Assembly (NCBI GenBank): GCA_038231255.1 | Contig: JBBRLR010000001.1 | Span: 53,259 to 117,258 of the forward strand | From: JALYUS01 sp038231255 | GTDB lineage: Bacteria; Chloroflexota; Chloroflexia; Thermomicrobiales; JALYUS01 | DNA length: 64,000 bases | Direction of reading: 5' to 3' | Part shown: one piece after another, positions 51,188 through 60,340 of the stretch | How the letters are laid out: every line of letters begins with the position of its first letter | Position numbering within the stretch: position 1 is the first letter of the stretch | Position numbers and translations under genes: made by a program | The notes under the pieces: model-generated | What the model saw: the letters and a program-made list of their open reading frames with translations, nothing else | Told to the model about the DNA's origin: nothing | Database searches by the model: none

Positions 51188-52702
51188 ATGACAGATGAGC
51201 GGCGACATGCATCGTGGACTCGGCGGCGGTTCCTCGCGGTAGCGGGCGCCGCCGCAGGATCAGCGATCCTCGCAGCGTGCGGCGGCAAGGCAACGGAAGC
51301 GCCGAAGGCCTCGGGTACGAGCGCACCGGTAGCGACAACGGGTGCGGCGCCCGCAGCAACCACGGCAACAGGTTCGAGCGTCGCGGGCGCGCCCGCATCC
51401 AGCGCCGTCACCCTACCGACAGGCGACGCGAAGAACCCACTGAAGGTCAAGGAAGATGCCCCCCTCGATGTCGTAATCTTCAAAGGCGGCTACGGTGACG
51501 ATTACGCCATCAATGCCGAGAAGATTTACGCGGCGGCATTCCCCAAGGCAAAAGTCGGCCACCAGGGTATACAGCGCCTCGCGGAGCAGTTACAGCCGCG
51601 CTTCGTCGGTGGCAGCCCACCGGACATCATCGACAACTCCGGTGCGGGCAACCTCGATACTGCGGCCCTCGTCGCTGAGGGGCAACTCGCGGACCTTGCG
51701 GACCTGATGAGCGCGCCATCGTTCGATGCGCCCGGCAAGACCTTCAAGGATTCACTCCTGCCGAACTCGCAGCAGGATGGAGTCTATGACGGCAAACAAT
51801 TCGTGCTCAACTACGTCCTCAGCGTCTACGGCATCTGGTACAGCGACGCGCTGATGAAGAAAAACGGGTGGGAATACCCGAAGACGTGGGACAACATGCT
51901 CGCGCTCTGCGAGAAGATCAAGGCGACGGGTACCGCACCGTGGACCTATCAGGGCAAGTATCCGCAGTACATGACCAATGTCATGGATCAGATGGTCTAC
52001 AAGCAGGGCGGCATCCAGGCAATCGCGAAGATCGACAATCTCGAACCGAACGCGTGGCGGCAACCTGAGGTAAAGAACGCGGTGGAGGCGCTCTACCAAC
52101 TCGCGGACAAAGGATATATCCTCTCCGGTACCGAAGGCTTGACGCACACCGAATCGCAGGCTGAATGGTTGAAGAATAAGGCCGTCTTCATCCCCTGCGG
52201 CTCGTGGCTGGAGAATGAGGAGAAGGGGTTGGTGCCTGACAACTTCAACATGGTCGTCAAGCCGACACCATCGTTGAGCGCAAGCGACAAAATGCCGTTC
52301 GAGGCTATTCAGTCCTCCGCTGGCGAAGGCTTCATTGTCCCGTCGAAGGGGAAGAATGTCGCGGGCGGAAAGGAGTTCCTCCGCATTCTCTACTCTAAGC
52401 AGGGCGCGCGCTTCTTCTCTGAGAATACGAAGTCGCTCACTGTCGTGCAAGGCAGCGCCGATGGCCTGAAACTCGGCTCGGCGTTCGAGTCCGTGCAATC
52501 CGCCAACGCCGCTGCCGGATCGAACGTGTTCGTCGCCCAGTACGGTACGTGGTACAAGAAGTTGCAGGACGAAGCGAAAGACCAGATGGGCGCCATGCTG
52601 ACAAAGCAGATCAAACCGGCGGACTTCGTCGACAAGGTTCAGAAGATGGCGGATGACGTCGCCAAGGACTCTTCCATCAAGAAGTTCACGCGCCAAGCGT
52701 AG
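51188..52702 (+). CDS. Carbohydrate ABC transporter solute-binding lipoprotein, NgcE-like
   Basis: A family 1 sugar-binding protein. Its core (PLDVVIFKGGYGDDYAINAE, PPDIIDNSGAGNLDTAALVA) resembles NgcE, the N-acetylglucosamine/chitobiose receptor of Streptomyces; this assignment is by recall and not tested. Tat signal SWTRRRFLAVAGAAAGSAIL (R12-R14), lipobox LAAC, C31, short linker to about residue 78. Aromatic residues WYSDALMKKNGWEYPKTW and PWTYQGKYPQY are typical of sugar sites. AGGAAGGGAG gives a good ribosome site. Length 504 aa. It is followed by two MalF/MalG-type permeases and no ATPase, as is usual for systems that share MsiK. Confidence 0.83.
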   Translation: MTDERRHASWTRRRFLAVAGAAAGSAILAACGGKATEAPKASGTSAPVATTGAAPAATTATGSSVAGAPASSAVTLPTGDAKNPLKVKEDAPLDVVIFKGGYGDDYAINAEKIYAAAFPKAKVGHQGIQRLAEQLQPRFVGGSPPDIIDNSGAGNLDTAALVAEGQLADLADLMSAPSFDAPGKTFKDSLLPNSQQDGVYDGKQFVLNYVLSVYGIWYSDALMKKNGWEYPKTWDNMLALCEKIKATGTAPWTYQGKYPQYMTNVMDQMVYKQGGIQAIAKIDNLEPNAWRQPEVKNAVEALYQLADKGYILSGTEGLTHTESQAEWLKNKAVFIPCGSWLENEEKGLVPDNFNMVVKPTPSLSASDKMPFEAIQSSAGEGFIVPSKGKNVAGGKEFLRILYSKQGARFFSENTKSLTVVQGSADGLKLGSAFESVQSANAAAGSNVFVAQYGTWYKKLQDEAKDQMGAMLTKQIKPADFVDKVQKMADDVAKDSSIKKFTRQA

Positions 52703-52772
52703 GAGCCGGTAGGCAGTAATCAGTAGTCAGGACGGAGACCGTGTTCACTGACTGCTGCCTACTGTCTGCTCC
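52703..52772. repeat. Family E repeat
   Basis: GGAGCCGGTAGGCAGTAATC and AGTAGTCAG pair imperfectly with CTGACTGCTGCCTACTGTCT on the right. It starts at the end of the receptor stop codon and reaches the SD of the next gene. Confidence 0.78.
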
Positions 52773-52785
52773 CCGGAGGAGCGCC

Positions 52786-53673
52786 ATGTACCGGCATAAG
52801 TACCGCTTCATCGTTCCCTTCCTCGCGCCTGCCATCCTCCTCTATGGTCTCTTCGTGCTCTGGCCGTACGCGCAGTCTTTCTACGTCGCGCTGACACAGT
52901 GGCGAGGAGTCTCCGCGAATAAGAAGTTCGTCGGGCTGGCGAACTTCGACAAACTTCTGCACGACCGGTTTTTCTGGAACGCCCTCAAGCATAACGGGGC
53001 GCTCCTCATCGTGTTGCCGATCATTACTATCGGTATCGCCATGCTCTTCGCGGCGCTCTTCACGCAGGGCGGGCGTGGCGTTCCGGGCGCGAATGCCTAT
53101 CGGGTGATCTTTTTCTTCCCGCAGGTGATGTCCGCCGTCGCGATTAGCGTCCTCTGGCAGTTCATTTATCACCCGAATCTTGGGCTTCTCAACGGCTTCC
53201 TGCGGACGTCCGGGCAAGGGGGCCTGCGGCGAACATGGCTTGGCGACCCCAAAACCGCGCTCTGGGCGGTGGCGGCGGTCATCGTCTGGCAGGCGGTGGG
53301 TTTCTACATGGTCCTGTTCATCGCCGGGATGCAATCGATCCCGACGACATACTACGAGGCGGCGACGCTCGACGGCGCGACTCGCTGGAGCGCGTTCTGG
53401 CGCATCACGCTCCCGCTACTGTGGGATAACGTTCAGACGGCGCTCATCTTCATCGGCATTGGCGCGCTCGATCTCTTCATCTTCATTCAGATCATGACGA
53501 ATGGTGGCCCCAATCGCTCCTCGGATGTCGTCGCGCGCTATATGTATGACGAAGCGTTCGGGAAGAGCGAATTTGGCTACGCCACCGCCATCGGTGTGAC
53601 GCTGCTTTTCCTGACGCTGGCGCTCTCCATCCTCACGCTCCGGGTGACACGGCGGGAACGCATCGAGTATTGA
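52786..53673 (+). CDS. Sugar ABC transporter permease, MalF type (NgcF-like)
   Basis: First permease of the carbohydrate importer. ATG 52786 is set by GGAGGAG with 4 nt spacing; an upstream GTG at 52741 lies in the repeat. TM1 is VPFLAPAILLYGLFVLWPYA. The EAA loop, which contacts the ATPase, reads YYEAATLDGATRWSAFWRIT with LPLL. NGGPNRSSDVVARYMYDEAF near the C-terminus is a common MalF-type motif. Length 295 aa. Confidence 0.9.
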   Translation: MYRHKYRFIVPFLAPAILLYGLFVLWPYAQSFYVALTQWRGVSANKKFVGLANFDKLLHDRFFWNALKHNGALLIVLPIITIGIAMLFAALFTQGGRGVPGANAYRVIFFFPQVMSAVAISVLWQFIYHPNLGLLNGFLRTSGQGGLRRTWLGDPKTALWAVAAVIVWQAVGFYMVLFIAGMQSIPTTYYEAATLDGATRWSAFWRITLPLLWDNVQTALIFIGIGALDLFIFIQIMTNGGPNRSSDVVARYMYDEAFGKSEFGYATAIGVTLLFLTLALSILTLRVTRRERIEY

Positions 53674-53694
53674 ACGAATGATCGAGGTATACCT

Positions 53695-54612
53695 ATGCGT
53701 ACGAGTGAGGCGCGACCGCTCTCCGAAGTTCAGGCCATCCCCGCACCGGCTCGCCGCGCGCGTGCGCGTGGGCGCGTCAACGCGGGCAGCCTGCTCTTTA
53801 CCGGTGTTTCTCAACTGATTCTCCTGACGTGGGCGGTGCTCGTCGTCTTTCCGCTCGCATGGATGGTGATGACTGCGTTCAAGACAGACAAGGAGATCTT
53901 CTTCAGTCCGTGGAAACTCCCAACATCGGTGCAATGGAGCAACTTCTCGCGGGCATGGAATCAGGCGTCGATCGGCCGGTACTTCGGGAACAGCATCATC
54001 GTCGTTGCGGGATCGGTCACGCTCACGCTGGTGGTATCCTCCATGGCGGCGTACGTGCTGGCGCGCTATCCGTTTCGCGGCAATCGTGTCCTCTATTACA
54101 TCTTCCTCGCGGGACTGATGTTCCCCGTTTTTCTCGCCCTCGTGCCGCTCTTCTTTCTCGTCCGGGACCTTCACTTGCTCGGCACGTATCAGGGCTTGAT
54201 CCTCGTCTACACGGCGTATTCTCTACCATTCTCCATTTTCTTCCTTCATGGCTTCTTTCGCACCCTGCCCACCGAAGTCGCGGAGGCAGCGATCATTGAT
54301 GGCGCCTCCGATTACACGATCTTCTGGCGCGTCATGCTGCCGATGGCGCAACCAGGCTTAATCACGGTCGGCATCTTCAATTTCCTCGGCCAGTGGAATC
54401 AGTACCTGCTCCCGCTCGTCCTCAACCCAGACCGGAACCACTATGTCCTGCCGCAGGGGTTGGCCTTCCTTTCGATTCAACAGGGATACCAGAACGATTG
54501 GAGCGCGCTGTTCGCGGGATTGACGATCACGATGATCCCAACGATCGCCGTCTATGCACTCTTCCAGCGACGGTTGGAGCAGGGATTGACTGCGGGAGCG
54601 CTGAAGGGATAA
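53695..54612 (+). CDS. Sugar ABC transporter permease, MalG type (NgcG-like)
   Basis: Second permease of the carbohydrate importer. GAGGT six nt before ATG 53695. A basic N-terminus of about 30 residues precedes TM1 (LILLTWAVLVVFPLAWMVMT). MalG-type landmarks are FKTDKEIFFSPWKLP, the EAA loop VAEAAIIDGASDYTIFWRVM with LPMA, and the C-terminal RRLEQGLTAGALKG. Length 305 aa. It ends the sugar uptake operon; the next genes encode esterases that could trim acetyl groups from imported sugars. Confidence 0.9.
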   Translation: MRTSEARPLSEVQAIPAPARRARARGRVNAGSLLFTGVSQLILLTWAVLVVFPLAWMVMTAFKTDKEIFFSPWKLPTSVQWSNFSRAWNQASIGRYFGNSIIVVAGSVTLTLVVSSMAAYVLARYPFRGNRVLYYIFLAGLMFPVFLALVPLFFLVRDLHLLGTYQGLILVYTAYSLPFSIFFLHGFFRTLPTEVAEAAIIDGASDYTIFWRVMLPMAQPGLITVGIFNFLGQWNQYLLPLVLNPDRNHYVLPQGLAFLSIQQGYQNDWSALFAGLTITMIPTIAVYALFQRRLEQGLTAGALKG

Positions 54613-54898
54613 GCCATGAGCGCCCAACCGTGACCCCCATACTCGGCGCGCAGAGGACATCGCAGCGGCAGTGCGCTTATTCTGCTTACTGGAGACTGAG
54701 TTCACGACCGGACAATCCCTTCTTGTAGACGGCGCCCACCATGCACATCGTCCGGAAAGGTGAGCTACACGCTGACATCATTTCACCCTGATGAATGGGA
54801 TTGCCCGTGCTGAAAACTCTTGGTGCGGCACTACGCATGCCCACCAACTGCGGTATGATCGGATTCCAGTCAGCCCGCATGAAGAATCAGGAGGGAAA
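54613..54898. other. 286-nt gap with a possible -10 box
   Basis: No gene or repeat is seen. TATGAT at 54854-54859 (5/6 match) is 40 nt before the esterase start, at the distance typical for promoters in this window; the -35 region is poor. Confidence 0.35.
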
Positions 54899-55873
54899 AT
54901 GCCGGAGCCACGGAAACCAGCGGAACGGTATGGGACGACGACGGTGCGACCGGCGGATTTCGACGCATTCTGGGCGGCGATCATGGCGGAGGTAGGCGAA
55001 ATTCCGCTCAATCCGACGATGGAGCATGTGCCGATGCGCTCGACCGACGAGGTGGATGTCTACGAAATCCACTACGACAGCCTCGACCATGTGCGCATCG
55101 CGGGATGGTACTGCGTGCCGAAGGAGTCGTACCTGCCGCCGCCCTACCCCGCGCTCCTGATCGTCCCCGGCTATATCTCCGAGCCGACGCTGCCGAAATC
55201 GTGGGCGAAGATGGGCTATGCGGCGGTTGGCGTCGCACCGCGCGGCAAGTTGCGATCGAATGCGCAGTACAACCCCGGCTATCCCGGCCTCCTGATGAGC
55301 AATGCCGTGGATCGGCACACCTACGGTTATCGTGGCTTCTATGTAGATGCTGCCCGCGCCGTGGACTTCGTGCTGACACGCCCCGAAGTAGACAAGACCC
55401 GCATCGGTGTCCACGGCAGCAGCCAGGGCGGCGCGCTGACGGTCACGACGGCCGCTCTGCGGAGCGACGTGATCACGGTCGGGGCGGCGGGTGCGCCGTA
55501 CCTCTGCGGCTTCATGGACGCCGCGCATCTGACACATTCGTGGCCGTACGAGGAAATCAACGATTATCTGCGTCTCTACCCGGAGCGCGCCGAGGCGGTG
55601 CGCGCGACGTTCAACTACTTCGACGGCACCAACTTCGCGCCGATGATCAAGGCGCCGATGCTCATCTATGTCGGCCTCGCGGACGACGTCTGCCCGCCCG
55701 AAACGGGCTACGCGCTTTACAACGCAATGACTTGCCCGAAGGAAATTCATGCGTACCCGCGCTGCGCCCATGATTCCGGCGTCTACTGGGAGATGCCGAA
55801 AGTCGAAGCCTGGCTCGCCGCCCAACTCAAACCCGCCGCGCACCTGCGCCACGCGGAACCGACGGTGGGATAA
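54899..55873 (+). CDS. Acetyl xylan esterase (AXE1)-like carbohydrate deacetylase
   Basis: A cytoplasmic serine esterase of family CE7 type, expected to remove acetyl groups from sugars or similar compounds. Catalytic triad: S175 in GVHGSSQGGAL, D263 in GLADDVCPPETG and H291 in RCAHDSG, with the typical PEVD and EEINDYLRLYPER segments. AGGAGGG directly precedes ATG 54899; the longer frame lacks support. Length 324 aa is normal. The following gene but one is a degenerate paralogue. Confidence 0.88.
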   Translation: MPEPRKPAERYGTTTVRPADFDAFWAAIMAEVGEIPLNPTMEHVPMRSTDEVDVYEIHYDSLDHVRIAGWYCVPKESYLPPPYPALLIVPGYISEPTLPKSWAKMGYAAVGVAPRGKLRSNAQYNPGYPGLLMSNAVDRHTYGYRGFYVDAARAVDFVLTRPEVDKTRIGVHGSSQGGALTVTTAALRSDVITVGAAGAPYLCGFMDAAHLTHSWPYEEINDYLRLYPERAEAVRATFNYFDGTNFAPMIKAPMLIYVGLADDVCPPETGYALYNAMTCPKEIHAYPRCAHDSGVYWEMPKVEAWLAAQLKPAAHLRHAEPTVG

Positions 55874-55957
55874 ATCGCGCGATTTTGTTTAGAGCGCAGG
55901 TGAAAAGACGTGGAGCGAAATCCAGCGACAAGCGAGCTGGAAGTGAAGGAGTGGACG

Positions 55958-56182
55958 ATGCGCTACGCCGTTATCATTGAGAAAGGGGAAACGAGCTACA
56001 GCGCGTACGTCCCCGACCTCCCTGGCTGCATCGCGGTGGGGAAAACACGGGAAGAAGTCGAAACATTGATTCGCGAGGCTATCGAGTTCCATCTCGAAGG
56101 CATGGCGGAAGACGGCGATCACATTCCTGAGCCGACTTCTCTCGCAGTAAATGTTGATGTCAATGTGCCCGTAACTGCATAA
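55958..56182 (+). CDS. HicB-like protein without HicA
   Basis: A 74-aa protein with the HicB fold: MRYAVIIEKGETSYSAYVPD, LPGCIAVGKTREEVETLIRE and AIEFHLEGMAEDG. AAGGAG six nt before ATG 55958. HicB normally neutralises the HicA RNase; no HicA-like frame is found on either side (85 nt upstream gap, 40 nt downstream). There is no C-terminal DNA-binding extension. It may be a solitary antitoxin or a member of the short UPF0150 group with another role. Confidence 0.85.
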   Translation: MRYAVIIEKGETSYSAYVPDLPGCIAVGKTREEVETLIREAIEFHLEGMAEDGDHIPEPTSLAVNVDVNVPVTA

Positions 56183-56222
56183 CGGTTTCTCAAAGGTGAC
56201 GAGGAGAGGAGCGGCGGAGTTG

Positions 56223-57122
56223 ATGACCGATGTGGCACGACCAGGAGATTTCGACGCCTTTTGGGATGAGGTGGATGCGGAACTGACGCGCTATCCGCTC
56301 GCGGTCGATATGGAGCGAAATGCCCTACGCAGTTCGGAATTCTCGACCGTTTTCAATGTGCGGCTGACGAGCATCGGGCCGTACCGCATCTTCGGATACT
56401 ACAGTGTGCCGGTCGGGGATGGACCATTCCCCGGCCTGCTCGTTGCACCCCGCTACGGGAGCGTTAACCACGTCCCGCACTACGACGACCGCGAGCGCTA
56501 CGTGACGTTGACCCTGATGCACCGGGGCCAGCGACTCGCCGATCAGCCCTTCGCGGCGACCTATCCCGGCCTGCTGACACTCGGCATTGACAGCCCCGCA
56601 ACGTCTATCTACCGGGGCATCGTCGCGGATTGCCTGCGGGGCGCGGAATTCCTGCTTTCCCGGCCCGAAGTGGACGGTGCGCACGTCGGCGTTATCGGGG
56701 ACGATCTTGCGCTGATCACCGCCGCGCGGCGGCCACAGTTCACAGCGACGCAAGCGGGTGGGCTGCTGTTTTATCGCCTGCTCGAAGCCGCCGGTCGCTC
56801 CGCCGCCTATCCGGTCGAGGAGATCAACGACTATCTCCGCACGTACCCGGAGCGGCGAGAAAATGTCGCGCACACGCTGACATACCTCGACCCGATCAAC
56901 CACGCGGCGCGTGTCCGGGCGGATACATTACTTGTCACCGGCGACGCGGGCGCGATCAATGGCCCGGAATGGCTGGAACCGCTGGCGGGCGCGCTCGGCG
57001 GCCCGGTCGAGCAGTACCACGTGACACATGAGGGTGCGACCGACCACGACTGGCAGGACGCATGGATGGCGCGACTCCTCGGCGGCGTGCCGAAGCCGCG
57101 TCTCTGGGAGGTGATCGCATGA
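56223..57122 (+). CDS. Acetyl-xylan-esterase-like protein lacking the catalytic serine
   Basis: A paralogue of the gene at 54899, recognisable by PGDFDAFWDEVDAEL, SRPEVDGAHVGVIGDDLAL and EEINDYLRTYPERRENV. At the nucleophile elbow the sequence is GVIGDDLAL instead of GVHGSSQGG, so S is replaced by D161 and the following glycines are lost. The His-containing end is also changed (GATDHDW). It is therefore probably not an active esterase, but the frame is intact and 299 aa long, so it is kept as a protein. ATG 56223 has GGAG about 4 nt upstream. It overlaps the next gene by 4 nt, which suggests joint function with it. Confidence 0.82.
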   Translation: MTDVARPGDFDAFWDEVDAELTRYPLAVDMERNALRSSEFSTVFNVRLTSIGPYRIFGYYSVPVGDGPFPGLLVAPRYGSVNHVPHYDDRERYVTLTLMHRGQRLADQPFAATYPGLLTLGIDSPATSIYRGIVADCLRGAEFLLSRPEVDGAHVGVIGDDLALITAARRPQFTATQAGGLLFYRLLEAAGRSAAYPVEEINDYLRTYPERRENVAHTLTYLDPINHAARVRADTLLVTGDAGAINGPEWLEPLAGALGGPVEQYHVTHEGATDHDWQDAWMARLLGGVPKPRLWEVIA

Positions 57123-58246
57123 GCCGTTACGACGATCTCGGCATCCGACGGGTTATCAATGCGGCGGCGACGCTGACACGGCTGGGCGGATCGGTGATGC
57201 CGCCGCCCGTCGTCGCGGCGATGGTCGAGGGGGCGGCGATGCATGTTGACCTGCCGCTCCTCCAGGAGCGCGTCGGCGAGCGGATCGCGGCGCTCACCCA
57301 GAATGAAGCGTGCTACGTCTCCTCCGGGGCGGCGGCGGGGATCGCTATCGCGGTGGCGGCCTGCATCGCGGGGGAAGACCCGGCGGCTATCGCCCGCTTC
57401 CCCTATCTGACAGACGGCAAGCGCGAGGTGATTATTCACCGCGCGCACCGCAACGGCTACGACCACGCGGCGCGGCAGACGGGGGCAACGCTGGTCGAGA
57501 TCGGCGACGCGCACACGACGCAATCGTGGGAACTGGAGGCGGCCATCTCGCCGCGCACCGCTTGCGTCCTTTGGTTCGCCGGGGAGCATTATGCCCGTGG
57601 TGCGCTCACATTGCCCGAAGTTGTCGCCATCGCGCACAAGCACGCCGTGCCGGTACTAGTGGACGCGGCGGCGCAGATCCCGCCGATCAGCAGCCTCTGG
57701 CATTTCACGCGCGACCTCGGCGCGGACATCGCGATTTTCAGCGGCGGCAAGGGATTGCGTGGGCCGCAGTCGTCCGGTCTCGTGCTCGGACGTCAGGACA
57801 TCGTCGCCGCCTGCCGCGTCAACGGCAGCCCGAATCACAGCCTCGGTCGCCCGATGAAGGTTGGCAAGGAGGAAACGCTCGGTGTGCTCGCCGCCGTCGA
57901 GTGGTCGCTGGCGCAAGATGAAGCGGCAGTCCTCGCGGGTTACGAGGAGACCGTGCAGCGGTGGATCGCCGGGCTGCGCGATCTGCCCGGTGTCGCTGTC
58001 GAGCGCGGTTACCCGAGTGAGGCGGGCCAACCGCACGCCCGCGCGATTGTCCGCCTCGCCCCGGACTTCCCGATGTCGCGCGACACGATTGTCGCGGCGC
58101 TCTCCGGCGGCACGCCGTGCATCGCGGTCAGCACGGTAGATGCCGATGCTATTGCCCTCAACCCACAGCCGCTCGTCGAATCGGACGAAGCGGAGATCGT
58201 CCTGGAACAGGTCCGCGCCGTCCTCGCGCCCGTCGCTGTGCGCTAA
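57119..58246 (+). CDS. SelA-like PLP-dependent enzyme
   Basis: A fold-type I pyridoxal-phosphate protein related to L-seryl-tRNA(Sec) selenium transferase and D-glucosaminate-6-phosphate ammonia-lyase (DgaE). PLP lysine K211 in FSGGKGLRGPQSSGL, D182 in PVLVDAAAQIPP and the N-terminal VINAAATLTRLGGSVMPPPV are clear. True SelA is longer (about 460 aa) and has an N-terminal tRNA-binding domain, absent here (375 aa), so a small-molecule lyase or aldolase function is more likely. ATGA overlap with the esterase-like gene. Confidence 0.87.
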   Translation: MSRYDDLGIRRVINAAATLTRLGGSVMPPPVVAAMVEGAAMHVDLPLLQERVGERIAALTQNEACYVSSGAAAGIAIAVAACIAGEDPAAIARFPYLTDGKREVIIHRAHRNGYDHAARQTGATLVEIGDAHTTQSWELEAAISPRTACVLWFAGEHYARGALTLPEVVAIAHKHAVPVLVDAAAQIPPISSLWHFTRDLGADIAIFSGGKGLRGPQSSGLVLGRQDIVAACRVNGSPNHSLGRPMKVGKEETLGVLAAVEWSLAQDEAAVLAGYEETVQRWIAGLRDLPGVAVERGYPSEAGQPHARAIVRLAPDFPMSRDTIVAALSGGTPCIAVSTVDADAIALNPQPLVESDEAEIVLEQVRAVLAPVAVR

Positions 58247-58346
58247 GGGTAGCGTAGGCTTTCAGCCTGCGTCCCCGTATCTCTTTTCGCAGGCTGGAAA
58301 GCCCGCGTTACCGGGAAGGGATGCAGGCTGAAAGCCTACGCTACCA
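58247..58346. repeat. Intergenic repeat, family A, three-arm version
   Basis: GGGTAGCGTAGGCTTTCAGC, then AGGCTGGAAAGCCCGCG, then GCAGGCTGAAAGCCTACGCT. It begins 1 nt after the stop codon and is about 100 nt long, apparently two elements joined. Confidence 0.85.
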
Positions 58347-58374
58347 CGAGAGCCGCAAGAGAAGGGAACGAACG

Positions 58375-60210
58375 ATGCGCCGGATGCGATGGTGGAGTGT
58401 CCTCAGTCTGCTCGCGATGATTCTTCCCGCGTCCACGATATCGCCGGTTGGGGCGGCAAATGGTTTCTTCACAGTGAGCTTCCAGCGTCAGTGGGACGCG
58501 GGGGAAGCCGTTGTCCCGAATTTCTGGGGGCCGCTCTCAAATGCCAAAGACGGGCAATTGGAGCCGTACGAAGGCGGCCCGAACGGCATGCGGCAGGTAC
58601 AGTACTTCGATAAGGCGCGGATGGAGCAACTGACCAGCACATCCCCGATCACGAACGGCCTGCTCGCCAACGAGCTGATCACCGGCAAACTGCAGGTCGG
58701 CGATGCCACTTTCCAGCAGATGCAGCCCGCCGCCATCCCCATCGCGGGGGACCCGAGCAACCCCGGCCCCACCTACGCCCAACTCGGCGTCGCTGCCGCC
58801 TCCCTGCTCGCACCGGCGACCGCGAGGATCGGCGGCTTCGTCACCACGATCGTCGGCGCGGACGGTTCCGTCACCGACGGCGGTGGCTTCGCGGGCATCT
58901 CGCTCTCCCCGGCAATCAGCGCGTACGACAACACGACGCAGCATAACGTCCTCGGCTTCTTCGCGGACTTCCGCACCAAAGTGGGCCTCGCCTCGGTCGG
59001 GCTGGCGACGAGCGAGCCGTTCCGAGCAACGGTGAAGATCGCGGGTACGCCACAGATGATCATCGCGCAGGTCTTCGAGCGGCGGGTGCTGACCTACAAC
59101 AACAGCAACGCCGACCCATTCAAGGTCGAGTTCGGCAACATCGGGCAGCATTATTACCGGTGGCGCTACCTGACGGGCGCGCCGCTCATCGTCCCGCCGA
59201 CGCCGATGCCGACGACCGCAGACGATCCAGGGCCAGTCGTACTCCAAGCCCTGCCATCCGGCTATGCCATCAAGACGGCGCAGATCGTTGATCTCGGCGT
59301 CGAGGGGCAACAGCAGGCAATCATCATCGTGGAGAATCAAGGGGCTCACGGCCAGATCGCCGCACTGATGGTGCGGCAGAATGGCGCGTGGACGCTCGCC
59401 TTCCGCACCAAGCCCGACGATAACGCGACTGCGGCAATCAGTGCGTACACGAAGACGAGCGCGCATCCCGGTTTCGTCACCGCCAGCTATCACCTATGCG
59501 GCGCGAACTGCAACAACGGCGAGCATACCGTCGTCCGCTGGGATGGCAACGGCGCGACGACGGTCATCCTTAACGGTCCCGACGATCGCGGCGCGTTCGG
59601 TGCGAATATCGCGACGGGGCGGGTGAGCCTCACCGGGCCGCTCTACCGCACGCAAGACCCGAACTGCTGTGCCAGTTTCCGCTACCAGCGCACATGGAAC
59701 TGGCAAGGTAACGACCTCCTGCCGGAGAATATGGCCATCCTACCAATCGAGGGCGGGAGCGCCTTGCCCGTCCCGCCGTGGCTGACGCAATCGGGACCGC
59801 TACTGATCACATCGCTCGAACCGCTTCTCCAAGACCCGCCCGACCTCAACGCGACTGCTGCGCTCTACCGGGATTCGTTCACCTTCACCGATCTGCAAGG
59901 CAACACCTGCACCGCTTCCGGCCCGGCAGCGGCAAAGGCGCTGCGAACCCTGACGATCCCATACATTGGTGGGTTCTGGCCGGTGGACAACACATTCAGA
60001 ATTACCTTGACAACCAGTTCATCCGGTGGCACGCAGACAGTGACGACCGCGCTGGCCGGGAGTTGCGCGGTCGGCGGCGCGGGCGTCGGCGGCTATATCG
60101 TCACGATCCAGGCGGCGAGCAATGACCAATTCCAACTCGTCGCCGCGCAGGCGGTGGATCAGCCATTCAAGGTAATCCCCGCGAACGCGATCCAAGTCCC
60201 ACCGGTCTAA
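58375..60210 (+). CDS. Secreted surface protein of Chloroflexota type, unknown function
   Basis: A 611-aa exported protein. Signal peptide at residues 1-28 (WWSVLSLLAMILPASTISPV, GAA). The first 280 residues contain the pattern FTVSFQRQWDAGEAVVPNFW, WGPLSNAKDGQLEPYEGGPN, RQVQYFDKARMEQ and FERRVLTYNNSNADPFKVEF, which I recognise as a repeated theme of secreted Chloroflexota proteins with no known role. After a Pro-rich hinge (PPTPMPTTADDPGP) a second beta-rich domain with two disulfide-like pairs (CGANCNNGEH, CCASF) follows. No anchor is visible. GAAGGGAACG precedes ATG 58375. Confidence 0.75.
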   Translation: MRRMRWWSVLSLLAMILPASTISPVGAANGFFTVSFQRQWDAGEAVVPNFWGPLSNAKDGQLEPYEGGPNGMRQVQYFDKARMEQLTSTSPITNGLLANELITGKLQVGDATFQQMQPAAIPIAGDPSNPGPTYAQLGVAAASLLAPATARIGGFVTTIVGADGSVTDGGGFAGISLSPAISAYDNTTQHNVLGFFADFRTKVGLASVGLATSEPFRATVKIAGTPQMIIAQVFERRVLTYNNSNADPFKVEFGNIGQHYYRWRYLTGAPLIVPPTPMPTTADDPGPVVLQALPSGYAIKTAQIVDLGVEGQQQAIIIVENQGAHGQIAALMVRQNGAWTLAFRTKPDDNATAAISAYTKTSAHPGFVTASYHLCGANCNNGEHTVVRWDGNGATTVILNGPDDRGAFGANIATGRVSLTGPLYRTQDPNCCASFRYQRTWNWQGNDLLPENMAILPIEGGSALPVPPWLTQSGPLLITSLEPLLQDPPDLNATAALYRDSFTFTDLQGNTCTASGPAAAKALRTLTIPYIGGFWPVDNTFRITLTTSSSGGTQTVTTALAGSCAVGGAGVGGYIVTIQAASNDQFQLVAAQAVDQPFKVIPANAIQVPPV

Positions 60211-60340
60211 ATGTCGGCCTGAGGACTGAGTGGAAATAGTTGCCATTTGGATAAATCGCTTATCGGCGTCGCAATACCTCGCGCTGTACAGGCCAAACGA
60301 TCCGCATCACCGGAGGCCCGGTTTCGAGAATCCCAGTCTG

